The notes: generated by a model not told the origin, from the sequence alone. DNA of 21,478 nucleotides from Hymenopellis radicata (GCA_015501595.1 JADNRX010000813.1:1-21478), one strand, 5' to 3'; positions 1 to 10,067 are shown, numbered from the stretch's first letter. A program made the numbers and translations.

Positions 1-655
1 GCGAAGACATTGGGCAAAAGAACAGCCAAACGGCCAGCAGATGTATGTCTTTTTTGCTTATATTTTGCTTGATCTAAACTAAACTGTTCTTAGGATGTAT
101 CCATGCGAACCGCTCCATCAATGCAAGCAGATTATGATTCTGGAATGGCCATGGATGTGGCTGCGGCTGCCCCAGCAGACTTGGACTATGGAGTCGGGCC
201 TGTCGACGTGATCTGGTCGAGCGGGCGCGCAAGCAGATCTTTGACAAGGGCAAACCAGTCAAGAGCAGGATCATCGACAAACTACTTAAAGGGAACATCT
301 GGCGTACCAACACGCGTAAGTGTCGAGATTTTGCTCCCTGAGCAGTACTGATGATATATCAGAATGCTTTTTCTGAATTTCTCCAGGAGGTCGACCCATA
401 CGCGGATTATTTTCAGCTCTTTGTCTCTGGCGTCCTCCATGAATGGGAGATTTGCCCTTAGCTAGCACTCTCACTCATATCATCCGGATCTTACATACTC
501 TTCCCCTCGACAAGCTAGTAGCGTTAAAATGGGCGTTTCCGAGAAGTACTAACCTTTGGGCGTTTTACCATTCGAATGTGCCGCACTCCCACGCAAAGAG
601 TCGTCTTCACTCTCATTCCAGCCTCCATCAAGTGGCGCCACACTTGGTAGATTTC
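1..655 (+). pseudogene. Internally deleted Plavaka-like transposase remnant (left copy)
   Basis: This segment aligns by eye with three separate parts of the longer transposase copy on the right of the window. Bases 1-200 match about 13140-13335, about 202-583 match 15050-15435, and about 585-645 match 15625-15665, so roughly 1.7 kb and 0.2 kb are missing at two junctions. Two introns are shared with the right copy: 43-93 (gtatgt...ttag) and one starting near 316 (gtaagt...atcag) after the peptide GVPTR. At two points this copy keeps the better reading: it lacks the extra A that breaks the right copy near 13160, and it has TCA at 118-120 where the right copy has TGA. It cannot encode a transposase because the catalytic middle is gone. 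The start lies outside the window. It is best seen as a non-autonomous deletion derivative. Confidence 0.8.
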
Positions 656-1225
656 CGCATGACGTACGTTCCTCCTCTTCGGCTTGAATCCTCGGCGCCT
701 GACTGAACTTCAGACTCGCCTTGTACTTGACCTCGGCATGTTAAACATCTTAACGATATGTTGAGAATGGTGAGTTGTTACCCGTTTTACGAAGACGACG
801 GGACTGAGGATGAGTTCCAGACAAAGAATAGCCTCAAGAGCTTCGACCTAGTTTCGCGCGGATGCTAAGTGCACTGTGTAGAACCTTGAGCATAAACTCT
901 TTTCAAATCGAACTTGAGGTGCGTACCTTTCCTCCATTCTAATCTCCTTCGTTCCTGACAGCGCATTTAGACGATAGGCCAACTTCTTGATATCTTCGGT
1001 TGATGTCAGAGGCACGAGAACAGCGCTCTCGACGAGTTCGGGTGAGGCCGCGAGACATGCGGGTCGAGATTCTTCGCGTCTTGGTACCCAGGAAGTCCTT
1101 CAAGATTTGGTTACTCGGGACGATGTCGTCCGTGGACAAGAAGAATCAGATAATAGATTGTAGGTACAGATATGAAGCGTGAACGACGAAAGATGGAGTG
1201 GAGAGATGGAGTGGAGAGGTGAATA
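656..1225. other. Unassigned stretch between the transposase remnant and the minus-strand gene
   Basis: I find no homology here to the right-hand element copy until about 1155, where similarity to 17510 onward resumes (shared tgtaggtacaga, then the gene's 3' flank). A splice-like pair, gtgcgt at about 919 and ttcctgacag ending near 961, suggests a decayed exon-intron structure, and the frame after it stays open for some 55 codons. I cannot assign a family. It may be the diverged 3' part of the transposase or a nested insertion. Confidence 0.3.
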
Positions 1226-1838
1226 TCAGTCAACTTGTTCAAATGATTCAGCTCTAAAGACGGGTGAGACGGGAAGAACGCGAGTGAACAGTACGCTGAC
1301 GTTTTTTGCAGCTTTAGGAGCTCCTCGATTGGCGCAGAGGCCGCAGAAAGAGCGGGCGTACGCGCTGGTGTGGGCGGCGGGAACGTGGGCAGGGAACGGG
1401 GGGCATGATCCAGGGCGGAATCTGAGGGCGGCGACTCCCAGAAAATCGTAGACGCTGCAATGGGGTAAGTTTTTGCTTGGAAAATGAAGTAAAACGCACC
1501 TAATGCCAGCAATTTGGCGACTAGTAGTGATGTCGACATCGATTGGCGCATCCCGGGACGCGGCTAACGCTTCGGAGGACTGACGAGGCAGCTGAGGGCG
1601 CGAAGAAGAGCGAAGAAGAATCGAAATGGCACAGGCAAGGAAGTGTAAGTCAATTGGAGCAGTTTTGACATAGAAAACTTACTTTTTCTTTCAAGTACGG
1701 CGATGCCACACGAATGGTAATCAAGACGATCACGTTTTTAACCCATGCCGGAGGAAGGGGACGAGGCATTGAGGACTGCTTGGTTTGGAGGCGGCGGTAA
1801 TAGCTGAGGAGACGGCGCGGGAATAGCGGTGATTGCAT
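1226..1838 (-). CDS. Unrecognised transposon-linked protein, short form (158 aa)
   Basis: The model is complement of 1226-1454, 1500-1591 and 1683-1838. Exons are 229, 92 and 156 nt; introns are 91 and 45 nt with GTAAGT/CAG and GTGCGT/CAG ends. The frame is complete, ATG to TGA, 158 codons before the stop. It begins MQSPLFPRRLLSYYRRLQ, a basic N-terminus, followed by a hydrophobic stretch near residues 35-46. The C-terminal exon carries C-x5-H-x4-H-x8-C-x2-C starting at SCPPFPAH, which could bind metal. A second copy with the same intron positions and phases lies at 17537-18439, also convergent to a Plavaka-like transposase. By my rough count, differences between copies favour third codon positions in this frame, which supports coding. 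Overlapping minus-strand frames are also open, so the frame choice is not certain. Function unknown; an accessory gene of the transposon is an inference from position. Confidence 0.55.
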
Positions 1839-2032
1839 CCGCTTCCGGCTCACACGTTCTTCCTCCTGCCATCATCGTCCGGAGGACAGTCGAATTTCAA
1901 AACATTCATCAAGACATCGATGGGACAGCCTTAATATCTTATAAATGTCTGTCATAAACTCATCCAACTTCAAATTCCATCGGGTTATACACATACATCG
2001 TTCTTTCGATCGTCATCGAGTCGAAGAAAAGA

Positions 2033-3124
2033 TTAAGATACATTTTTATCAAGTACCTGATATAAGAGGACCCGCTGTCGAACCGCTTCTTGAAGCCGAA
2101 GTGCAAAGGCAAATGTCACATGGGCATCAGGGAGGTGGGGTAGATTGTAGGGTGCACCCCTCCGTACGAGGTCCCGAAAAATAGCCCTTGCGAGGGCCAT
2201 TTTCCAAATTATACGCCGAGTGCGAACTATGTTTGGCCCATTGTCACCCTCCATCAAGAGGATGTGGGAGCCTGCAAAACGGGTGGTATCATGCAGAAAG
2301 GAGATGTAGAACACGAGGTTTGTGACCAAGGTCAACGTAATTGCGGGCGTCCTCAGCGCCATCTCGACGTGTGCCTGCGCAAAAGCCACCAGGCCGGATG
2401 GAGCAAGCGCATCCAGACAAACTGCCGCTGACTCAAGGACATTCAAATATTCTGCAATCCCGGCGGTCCTGTCACGATCACAAATGAGCACAATTCTCGC
2501 AATACATGCATGACAGGGTGTACTGCGGAGGGACGCCTATCCACTCTAATTCACGGTGCATAAATTGCGCAACGCGCTGTTCAAAACCTTCTTGGCTCTC
2601 GGTCATGGTCTGACAGAGTTGTTATACGCCGACCAGCAGCGAAATAGTTTAGTCACTCACGAAAGTCAAAAAGTCGGCAGGTTCACAATTGACGGCCACA
2701 TTTCTGAGTACTTCAGCTAGTTCGGCTTCAGAAGTCATGGTGATGGTGCTAAGCGAAGATAAAGCGTGGGTGTGTTGGACCATGTTGGACAGCTCTGTAC
2801 AAGCACCTCATTGCCGCTATCAGAAGGCATAGACAAAGTGGTGTAACTATCACGCAATGCGCATATATAGGTAGCGTCCCATTGGACTCACCATACCAAC
2901 ACGGAGGCGTATTGCGGCATGTCAGTCGTTCTGAAGACTAGCATCAAAACAGGTTTCAAAGAAATGTGAGGATACCGCTTATCAACTCGGACCGGGACAT
3001 TGATTAAAGCGACTGATGGGGCTCATACATCCTCATACAATCCCATCGTCGCTTCCAGAGCGGTCCTTGGAAGGCGGAGGACCCTGAACGCGATGTACTG
3101 CTTGGTATTACGCTTCTCGTCCAT
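2033..3124 (-). CDS. Hypothetical multi-exon protein, no family recognised
   Basis: The 3' part is the best supported: exons 2033-2468, 2506-2609 and 2661-2738 or -2748 join in frame (complement). The introns are 2469-2505 (37 nt, unusually short) and 2610-2660 (GTGAGT...CAG). Starting at ATG 2738 this gives 205 aa. Two further upstream exons, 2892-2977 and 3029-3124, can be joined in phase through introns of 143 and 51 nt to give 269 aa starting MDEKRNTKQY; these are less certain. The last exon has a hydrophobic run, ITLTLVTNLVFYISFL, that may be a membrane segment, inside an otherwise helical-looking, Ala- and Leu-rich region. If the 37-nt intron is not real, the gene carries a 1-base frameshift near 2506. 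I cannot name a function or family. The stop is TAA at 2033-2035. Confidence 0.4.
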
Positions 3125-4297
3125 AGCATCTGAGGGTAGGCGCGAGCTCAAACAACGAAAAATAGAGCCGCCATAGTCTGAAAAGTGGTGGAGAAGGGTA
3201 TCGATACGCGGCCCGAGTCCTTAAATCGCCGAACTTATTGTGCAGTGAATTCTTCTCGTCCGCGACGCGAAGTCCCCGGAAGCTATCTCGGAAAAGGTGT
3301 TGTCATAAAAAGTGTTCTTCATCAATCATTGTACCTACCTACCAACGAGAACCATGGCCAGCCTGCCAGCCTCACTGACAATTAACTGTTTTATGGTGGA
3401 TCAGGATCCTGACCTCGGAAAGAAGAACATGTGCTGCGCCGTCAATGGCGAGTAGTTTTGAATTGTCCGACAGTGTCTCCATCGGTGCGTTATTCTTCGT
3501 GTGAATCATAGCTTCGGTTCATGGTAATACATTGGTGCCATTGTCAATGTCTACGCTTCTAGAGCAACACTATTCATCGGCTGCACCATCGTCTTGCGGC
3601 GACTTGCGCACATGCTAGGACTTCGAACCACAGGACGTGATACCGAAACGGAATAAGCGCCAACAACGTACCTCCTGAACAGCAAGAATCCAGATGAAAA
3701 ACATCTGGAATGGTTTGGAACGTGAAGGTACGCGCTCCTGTTGTCAGATAGTATTAATCGGATGCGTGGTATGAATATAACGACGTCGCGCACCTGGAAA
3801 ACGTTTGGGCTCATGTTGCTGGAGAGCCGTGGCCCATGCCGCGTCAAAGGTACGACCCGTCTAGATGTATGCGCTATACGAGGATTATGTCGATGTCAAA
3901 TATCACCGAGCATCCAGTCGAGCACCAATATTGAGCATCCCAACCGTATTCCAGTTATAGATGTGACCTGCTGAAGACGCAGAGAGCTAGGCATAACGAG
4001 ACGACAGGAATATACTAACATACCAGACGCCACGACACCGTCCGAGGCCCCCATTGTGCGAGAAGACTCGTTCACAGCCTCTTAGGATATGCTGCCTGCG
4101 ACGAGGGCTTACGCGTCTTCGAGCTCCGGGAATCCAAGCCGCCTTCGATGTCCGAGTGCGAATCCAAGCAGTGGGGGCACGCAAAGGGAGGAACGAAAAG
4201 GGCGACAATGAGACGGAGAGATGCTGAGAGAGAGGATAGCTCAGCTTGACCAAAAAAAAGGACACGACGAAACCCGAGAAGTACACACAGCGATCTG
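3125..4297. other. No supportable gene; scattered short ORFs
   Basis: I read all frames here and found only short ORFs without a recognisable domain or consistent splice structure. A 98-codon minus frame (3551-3847) and a 163-codon minus frame (3987-4478) are open but have no family resemblance I can see. Decayed coding sequence is possible on the plus strand around 3680-3840, where splice-like gtacgc and aaaggtacg sites occur. I would leave it as intergenic or degenerate. Confidence 0.3.
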
Positions 4298-4519
4298 ATG
4301 ACATGCTCAGTAACGATGCAGGATTTTGGCATGAGGAACATTCCTGCTGCTCGCACCCGCCGGACGACTTTGAGGAGGGGAAGGTGGAGAAGGAGCGTGC
4401 GACTCGCTGCGTCGCGGAAGCTTGAACATGAGCTGGGCATTCCGCAGAGCCAGACGCCCGTTCCAATCTCACCCGCATACATTATCTCGCTCCTTCGGAT
4501 GGTGTATGGGGAGAGCACG
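4298..4519 (+). CDS. Possible 5' exon of an unknown gene
   Basis: An ATG at 4298 opens about 74 codons with a strongly Arg-rich, amphipathic N-terminal half resembling a mitochondrial targeting sequence, followed by LGIPQSQTPVPISPAYIISL. The frame meets a plausible donor (aag|gtgtgt) at 4520, and no continuing exon is visible before the convergent SEC72-like gene at 4599. It may be a truncated or decayed gene, or chance. A minus-strand frame is open over the same bases, so the strand is not certain. Confidence 0.2.
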
Positions 4520-4598
4520 AAGGTGTGTTTCTTTTGTTCAGTTCACGAATCAAAGGCTAACATTGTCGCGTATCGATTCCACGAAAGAAGTAATGAAA

Positions 4599-5380
4599 TT
4601 ATGTCTTTTTGGTTTTGTCTTTCTGAAATTTCTCAATGTCTGCTTTAAATTCCAGCAATTCCTGGCATAATCAGAAGGTAATAGGCTGCATAGAAGAATG
4701 GAACGTACCTTGTTCTCCGGTTCAAACGAGAGCCCGATTGCAAGGGCATCCAAGGCTTCTTCAAGTTCCTCAAGCCCTCTGAGCGCCTTGGCCTTTCTCA
4801 AGTACGCCTTGGGCCAGTTCTTCCGCATTTCCACCACAGCTTCGGCGTCTGCTAACGCCGATATGTAGTCGTGACAGCCAGCAAAGGACGCCGATCTATT
4901 CGCCAAAATAGTCGACACCTCCTCGCGTAATACACCGTTCGGCTCCCATGGCGCGCGCGACTGGGCGCGATTCGCTGCTGCCGTGTACCGTATCACCGCC
5001 TGGTCAAACTGCCCGGCTTTGAAATTCGAATTGCCCTCCTCCTTGATCTTCTTTACCATCATCGACAGAGTCTTGTTCACCAGGTTCATATTCGACGGCG
5101 GCGGGACAATGATGTTCGGGCTTTGGGTAAGAATGGTGGCAAGCTGGGTGAGGCGGAGAAAGTCGAGGTTGCACTCTTTGCACACGACGGCGTTGTGGGG
5201 ACCGCAGCACACCATGGAGCCGTCAACCTTGAGGTCGACGGGGTCATATTGGGCGTCAATGAGCGCCTGGATGGCGGGGTCTGGCGGCGCAGGCATCGGG
5301 CGCTGCTGTTGCGGAGGCCGCTGGGGTCCATGCGAGTGGGAGTGGTTCTCGCCGGGAGCATGGCTATGTGAGTGCGACAT
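4599..5380 (-). CDS. SEC72: SEC72-like ER post-translational translocation subunit (TPR protein)
   Basis: The model is complement of 4599-4661 and 4709-5380, with a 47-nt intron (GTACGT...CAG) and 244 aa. The start is MSHSHSHAPGENHS at 5380; upstream codons in this frame belong to a transposon end, so they are not used. Residues about 58-75 carry the fungal Sec72 hallmark (MVCCGPHNAVVCKECNLDF, paired cysteines), followed by a TPR region from about residue 115 (KEEGNSNFKAGQFDQAVIRY ... ANRSASF ... WPKAYLRKAKALRGLEE). The last exon gives a charged tail ending KDKTKKT. In yeast, Sec72 works with Sec62/63/71 at the cytosolic face of the ER membrane, where its TPR domain docks chaperones. The His/Ser- and Gln/Pro-rich N-terminus is an extension relative to the roughly 190-aa yeast proteins. 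No lesion is seen. The family assignment is confident; the precise gene name is inferred from motifs. Confidence 0.85.
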
Positions 5381-5440
5381 CAGAGTATGTGGAAGACAAA
5401 TCGGATGTACATGTATAAATCTATCAATCAGCTCTAGCCT

Positions 5441-5660
5441 GAAGCACGTGGCTTGAGCCAAATCGGGCTTTTTCGTACTCACCAGAGTGACGACCGTCAC
5501 TCAACTACAAGTCGCGACGGCTACTCTACGGTTACAAGCCGAAGGCAAGCTCTGCGACTTCAAGCCGAGAGCCTTTTAGTGTCATCGACTACAAGTCGGC
5601 ATTATACTCTTCGACCATAAGCCGAGAGCTGTAGAGGAAGAATCATAATCCTACCAAAAG
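5441..5660 (+). mobile_element. Plavaka-like transposon left end without transposase
   Basis: The first 24 bases (5441-5464, containing CACGTGGCTTGAGCC) match 12810-12833 at all but possibly none of the positions, and similarity continues through a T-rich stretch and gtcactc(a/g)actacaagtcg. From 5499 there are five to six degenerate copies of a roughly 13-bp motif related to CGACTACAAGTCG, including caactacaagtcg, cggttacaagccga, gcgacttcaagccgag and tcgactacaagtcggc, spaced about 25 bp apart. Subterminal repeat arrays of this kind are typical of CACTA-like transposons, where they bind transposase. No transposase follows and no inverted partner end is seen, so this is a solo or truncated end. 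It abuts the 5' side of the SEC72-like gene. Confidence 0.65.
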
Positions 5661-6345
5661 TCTTGTTATGCGTCTACAAGTCTGTCCTGGAAGCTTACGC
5701 GGTCGTGGGCGGACTTTGAAGGGTACCGTCCAAAAAGACAAGACAACAGACGTAGGTGATTACACCGTTCCGGCTGTCCTGTGTCTGATTTACATATCGA
5801 AGTGCCTTGACTCTGTTGACGAAGAACTGGCCGTCATTTACACGGCAACTCCTCCTGCCCCAACGCTTTGGAGTCCTATGTTCGAGCTCCAAGACATTGA
5901 AGGCTTATTACGAGTCTCTCTAACAAACAGTAATAACTCGACTGGAGAGGCGAAGCACAACAGCTCAGGCCCTTCTCTGGAGACGCGGTTTCGCCCATCT
6001 GGACCCCGCTGAGCAGCATAAATACTTCGCTGACAGAATTGAACCTCAAACAGTACGTATGCGTATGGATGTCACCGTGATGAAATTGCTAATCCACGGC
6101 TTCAGAAGTGCACCATGTTCCCATGACAGACGCTGTGCACATATGGGTCCTTCTGTTCATGACGGCTCTGCTTGTCGATGCAAGTGTGTCCCACCCCGTA
6201 CCTGTCATAGGAGAGGCGAAAAAGTTTACGTTTTGATTGTTCAAACCGGAGTCTTTTGATCTCCACTTGCGTTCCTTTCAGCCTCAGTTTGCGGGTTTGT
6301 TTCAGCCCATATACTGAGCCACTCCAAAGTATCGTGAATTCCTCA
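5661..6345 (+). other. Unassigned region upstream of the MYND gene
   Basis: One 114-codon plus-strand frame (5668-6012) is open but starts inside the transposon-end repeats and shows no domain. A short frame near 6118-6230 would give a hydrophobic, signal-peptide-like segment (MTDAVHIWVLLFMTALLV) before a stop. Neither can be linked to a gene. The stretch presumably contains the promoter and 5' leader of the MYND gene, but I see no defined element. Confidence 0.3.
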
Positions 6346-7849
6346 ATGGCAGAGGTATGTGAGAATTCTTGTCGCTCATTCCCTACATCTCTGATTTCCA
6401 TGCCTTAGAACTATATCCGCTATTATGAACGCGTCGCGTTCAAAGACCTCCCCCCCGCGTATCACTCCCTCTACTACAATCATGACGACATTGCCTACAA
6501 AGTTATGCTCGTGAAGGCACATATATCCTCGACTCCCATCCCTACCAAACCCTCTACACGTTTTACTCTCGACATCGACCTGGCATGGCAGTGCCTTCTC
6601 CAGGTTGAAGAGTTTTTTTCTCATCGACGGCCTGTCCGGAACTGATTTCATCATACCACGTCTCATATCGTGGTGCTCATATTTTTTGGAGGCCATTCCT
6701 TGGGAAATGCTCAACAATGGGGTGGTCCTTTGGCCTGACGCTCTCCTTCCGTTTCGCCTCATAACGTACCTTCTGTGCGAGCATCGAATGCTAACCCCAT
6801 CATTGATGTTGCCATTCAACACCTCGCATAGTTCGTTTTTGCAAGGGACCGTGTCTACCATGCTCAGAATCTCGGTGAAAGTGGCTTCTTGGACGCGTAG
6901 AGATTGCTTAGGTGCATACGCCCTTATCGAAAACGTCTTCCACGTCCTATACTCCATCTACCCGACACAGTACGTCGATGACGCCGTTACGCATGCTTCC
7001 AAAGACATTACGAAGCAGGATGTGAAGGCGCTCACCTCTTGTCTCGCTCTCTACGTTATTAACAAGTCTCACGACTTGCCCGTTGAACACACCCTTCGTC
7101 TAATAGAGCGTCTGAGCAAGAGCACTCGATACACGGACTCCGACACAACGCGCTGGGCTTCTCACACTCTCGGCGTCGCCACAGCGTTTCTTCGCACGCG
7201 TAATGACAAGTATATAACACACGTCATTGACGCTTCAGCTGCCTATCTTTCCTGGCTGTTCGTATCACAAACACATAGTAGCAAGGTTGTACAAACCGCG
7301 CTGTCCCAGAAATTACTCCCAGCGTTATTCAGATGCCTCAGCCACAAAACGCGGCTCTGGGATACACACGACTCTGCTTTACCCGTTGCCACGCTCTTGA
7401 AGTATCTTTCCGTGCGAATTGCGAGCTGCCCGACGACTGGTCGGAAAGCGAAGGTGGCCTTTAGGCGCGTCTATCGCGAGCAGCGTTCCCTAGAGGCGCT
7501 CGTGGTCGAATCCCAGTCACCCTCGGCGGAAGCGCCAAAAAGCGAGTCAGAGTCTAATGATGTATATGCAGAGCTCTGGGCGCGATGGGAGCTGGTGGAG
7601 GATAGCATCAGGGATGCCGACGCGAGTGACGAGCGCTGCGCTAACCCTCAGGTAGGTTAATCGCTCTCATAGTTGCCGTTCACAGTGCTCAACTTGAATT
7701 AGTGTAACATTCGAGGCCGTGCCCAGTTGAAAATCTGCAGCGCCTGTTTCGATCTGCGTGTGTGCTCCAAGGAGTGTCTTCGAATTGTCTGGAGAACGAA
7801 GCATAAAAGGGAATGTACTCACACACTGAAAGAAACTGATAAGAACTAA
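6346..7849 (+). CDS. MYND-type zinc-finger protein, one frameshift
   Basis: The model is exons 6346-6354, 6409-7651 and 7703-7849, with introns of 54 and 51 nt (GTATGT...TTAG and GTAGGT...TTAG). A tiny first exon (Met-Ala-Glu) leads into NYIRYYERVAFKDLPPAYHS. The long central part, about 400 residues, is helical and lacks a recognisable catalytic motif, as in many basidiomycete MYND proteins. The finger spans the last intron: CANPQ joins CNIRG, then ICSACFDLRVCSKEC and HKREC supply the remaining ligands. MYND fingers bind proline-rich partner proteins. A run of seven Ts at 6613-6619 puts the two halves of exon 2 in different frames; six would join VEEFF to LIDGLSG. Family members usually continue past the finger; here TAA follows at 7847. 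A splice at 7815 to about 7885 would extend it, but only into an unconvincing frame. Confidence 0.6.
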
Positions 7850-8359
7850 TTCGTGAAATATTACCGTACCTGTACTCTCTAGGTCACATTTCACCATTCA
7901 CCACGAACATGATTTGCTGCTTTATCGAACTCGCTTTATTGAGAACAACCTGTCTGCAAACAAGGTATGCTGAGCTGGACGCGTTCATATAGTTTCGCAC
8001 ATTGAAAACCGGAGATGCGTACCGCTGGGCTTGTATGAGCGGCGTGAGTGCGTCCTGTCACGCGGCGTAGATCCAAATGTAGGGATCACGTTACCGCATT
8101 TGCGCGTTGCCGACCGAAATCGTAACGAACTCTGCTCTCTTCGAATTCGAATGTCCGGATTTACAGGAGTGTACTAGATTTCTGTGCTTCGTATGTTGAC
8201 GTCGAAGTAGACGATTTCGGCGAGGCACCGCTCAAAATCGCTTCCTTTGTTCTGACCCTGCGGCCTTGAGGCGCCGTTGACATATCTAAAGGCGGTCTGG
8301 GGCATTTCCTTTCATCTTTCATCTTTCGTGCCACCACCCCGACTCTCACAGAAACCCAG
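7850..8359. other. Downstream of the MYND gene; possible decayed exons, promoter of the next gene
   Basis: About 7886-7965 reads SHFTIHHEHDLLLYRTRF in a plus frame between splice-like sites, which could be a lost C-terminal exon of the MYND gene, but it does not join in phase. Nothing else codes convincingly. The last hundred bases before 8360 should hold the promoter and leader of the nucleoplasmin-like gene; no specific motif is claimed. Confidence 0.3.
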
Positions 8360-9232
8360 ATGTCTGTGGAACGCAACTTCGGACAATGGTGAATCTATAT
8401 TACGCTCGCATGTGCTGTACTCAACTTGATTGCAGGAGCCGCCAAGTCTCCCCCAATATCGACCCCCTGACTTTCACGGTCGGTTTGCACGACATAATGA
8501 TCACCAATGTGGCTCTGCCACATGAGTTGAATGGCAGTGGTCGATCTACGGTCTTGATCCACCACGCAAACGTTCTCTACGATGGAGAGACAGATGGGCC
8601 GCGTGCTGGGTCTGCAGCCATCGCGTCTTTGACGCCTGGAAGCGTGTGTCCCATTGTTCCCTCGTGCTATCAGTAGTTTAATTTATGCCATAGTCGGAGA
8701 ATGCAGTCGTCAAGATCATCCTCAACCGCGGGGAGTTCGTATCCTTCGAGGTACAAGGAGAAAAGTATGCCTCATTGCCTTTTCACCAGCTGTCGCTGAA
8801 CATCGACCTAGCGAAATCCATCTTTTCGGCATTATCTTTGTGAGTATCACCAAGACTTATCTATACTTGCGCTTCGCTGATTGTTCTTGTACAGCCTATC
8901 ATAAGCCGAAGGATAGAGCGTCCATACTCTCGCGGGATTCAGCGAGTGAAGTGTTGGTCTGTATTTTTGTCCGCGCTACACCCCGTGAGTCTTACTCGAC
9001 TGTTTAGTTCCACACAGCCCAACCGCAAGAGCCCCTTTCCTCAGCCAGCACCTCCAAGAGAGGAGGACGAGGAGGAAGCACGAGCATGAAATCCGTGCGT
9101 CTTACCAGTCCATACGTTCCAACAGACGTGACTGATATTGCCTTCCAGACTAAGCGCAAGGCCGTTGACGACGAAGCCGACGACGATGTCGATGACGCCA
9201 AACCCGCCAAGAGACGCAGGGCAGGCAACTAA
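8360..9232 (+). CDS. Nucleoplasmin-like (Fpr3/Fpr4 N-terminal type) nuclear protein without FKBP domain
   Basis: Seven exons join in frame: 8360-8388, 8436-8643, 8694-8764, 8812-8839, 8895-8945, 9008-9094 and 9149-9232 (185 aa). All introns are 47-62 nt with GT-AG ends. Residues about 15-110 resemble the nucleoplasmin-like domain of fungal FKBPs: LHDIMITNVALPHEL, then IASLTPGS, then FVSFEVQGENEIHLFGIIF, matching the family pattern ITNVALG...LTPG...FEVxGxNxIxLxGNY. The domain forms pentamers and acts in histone chaperoning. The tail is Ser/Thr-rich with KRGGRGG, an acidic run (DDEADDDVDD) and KRRR, suggesting nuclear localisation. The long acidic tracts and the C-terminal FKBP isomerase domain of Fpr3/Fpr4 are absent. 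The domain call is fairly secure; exons 5-7 rest on phase consistency alone. Confidence 0.6.
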
Positions 9233-9577
9233 GAAACGCATACAAGAAGTATTGACGAGTCGTGTATCCCGCAATTGATGTCATTTTTTTTCGGACCTTA
9301 CTTTCCTTCAAATGTGTGGTCTGCGAACGTGAACGATTCGGAAGACATTTAAACATCATGTCTCGACTAAATTGTAAAGCCTGCTTTGTAGGTTTGGTCA
9401 CTGTACGGGCCTTTTGTTTCAATGAATGCCGAAGCGCAAGATCACACCAAGCGCTTGGTCTGGTTACCAGTCATCGGCTCGAATTGGCCTTCTGGCCGAA
9501 GACAATGGTGTCAAAACACCTTTCTTGTCGTACTATAAAACGTGAGTCCGGTGCAAGTTGTCTATCGTCGATCCTTC
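9233..9577 (+). other. Intergenic; short ORF that does not splice into the next gene
   Basis: An ATG at 9426 opens 38 codons (MPKRKITPSAWSGY...) ending at a good donor (gtgagt at 9542). With either acceptor near 9629 or 9638 it enters a different frame from the long downstream exon, so I do not include it in that gene. It could be a leader exon if an acceptor is misread. The rest of the stretch shows nothing. Confidence 0.3.
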
Positions 9578-10067
9578 ATGTCCTGTATGGCAACAATTAT
9601 CGACATCATGTCTCATTTTCTTTCCGCAGTTATCGCAGAATTCATTGTGGCGAAGGTTGTTGCAGGAATCTTCGCCCTCAAAGTTGCCGCCGAGCACACT
9701 GCAGTTCGTCCGTTATCTTGCTTGTTAGCTAGTCACTGATGTTGTTTAGGATGCTCGTGCTATCGAGCGTTACGCCTATCTCATAGCCAGTTCAGACCCG
9801 GTTGAAATCACCTTCACCGTCTATGATCGCAAATTCAGAGAAAGAATTATCACTGCCAAAGAAAACGTTCGAGCGCTCACCCTGAGACTTCTCGCGTCAG
9901 ACCATGTCCAACGCTCTTTACTGCAGGAGCGTTACCACCCATGGCACTTCATATTCCTGGGCGCCTGCTGCATTGTCGTTGAATTCTTCGGAGCTTTGTG
10001 CTTCAAGGTCTGTTGTCAATATATACTTACTGCTGGGGTCATGCTGACTTGTTCACTTGAGGGATAA
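9578..10067 (+). CDS. Small putative membrane protein, family unknown
   Basis: Exons 9578-9703 and 9750-10067 (intron of 46 nt, GTTCGT...TTTAG) give about 147 aa if the last exon is read through to TAA. A splice at 10008 would instead end the protein just after ALCFK. The N-terminal part (MATIIDIMSHFLSAVIAEF, then VAKVVAGIFALKVAA) and the C-terminal part (HFIFLGACCIVVEFFGAL) are hydrophobic and likely cross a membrane. The middle (TAKENVRALTLRLLASDHVQ) is charged and helical. The long second exon is clearly coding in character. I do not recognise the family. The start is uncertain because three in-frame ATGs lie close together. Confidence 0.45.

Noticed and set aside
1111..1551. 146-codon minus-strand open frame covering the short transposon-linked gene
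   Set aside because: It runs through two well-formed introns that are conserved in the second copy and uses a frame in which substitutions are not concentrated at third positions. Kept only as a caution on frame choice.
4983..5456. 157-codon plus-strand frame opposite SEC72
   Set aside because: It is a shadow of the minus-strand gene, whose Cys motif, TPR pattern and intron are convincing.
4550..5500. Longer SEC72 reading frame starting at 5500
   Set aside because: The first 40 codons come from the transposon end (the same peptide KKPDLAQATCF also appears at 12603-12863), and the 3' end runs through a clear 47-nt intron.
9426..9541. Possible first exon (MPKRKITPSAW) of the small membrane protein
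   Set aside because: It ends at a good donor but enters the wrong frame at both nearby acceptors.
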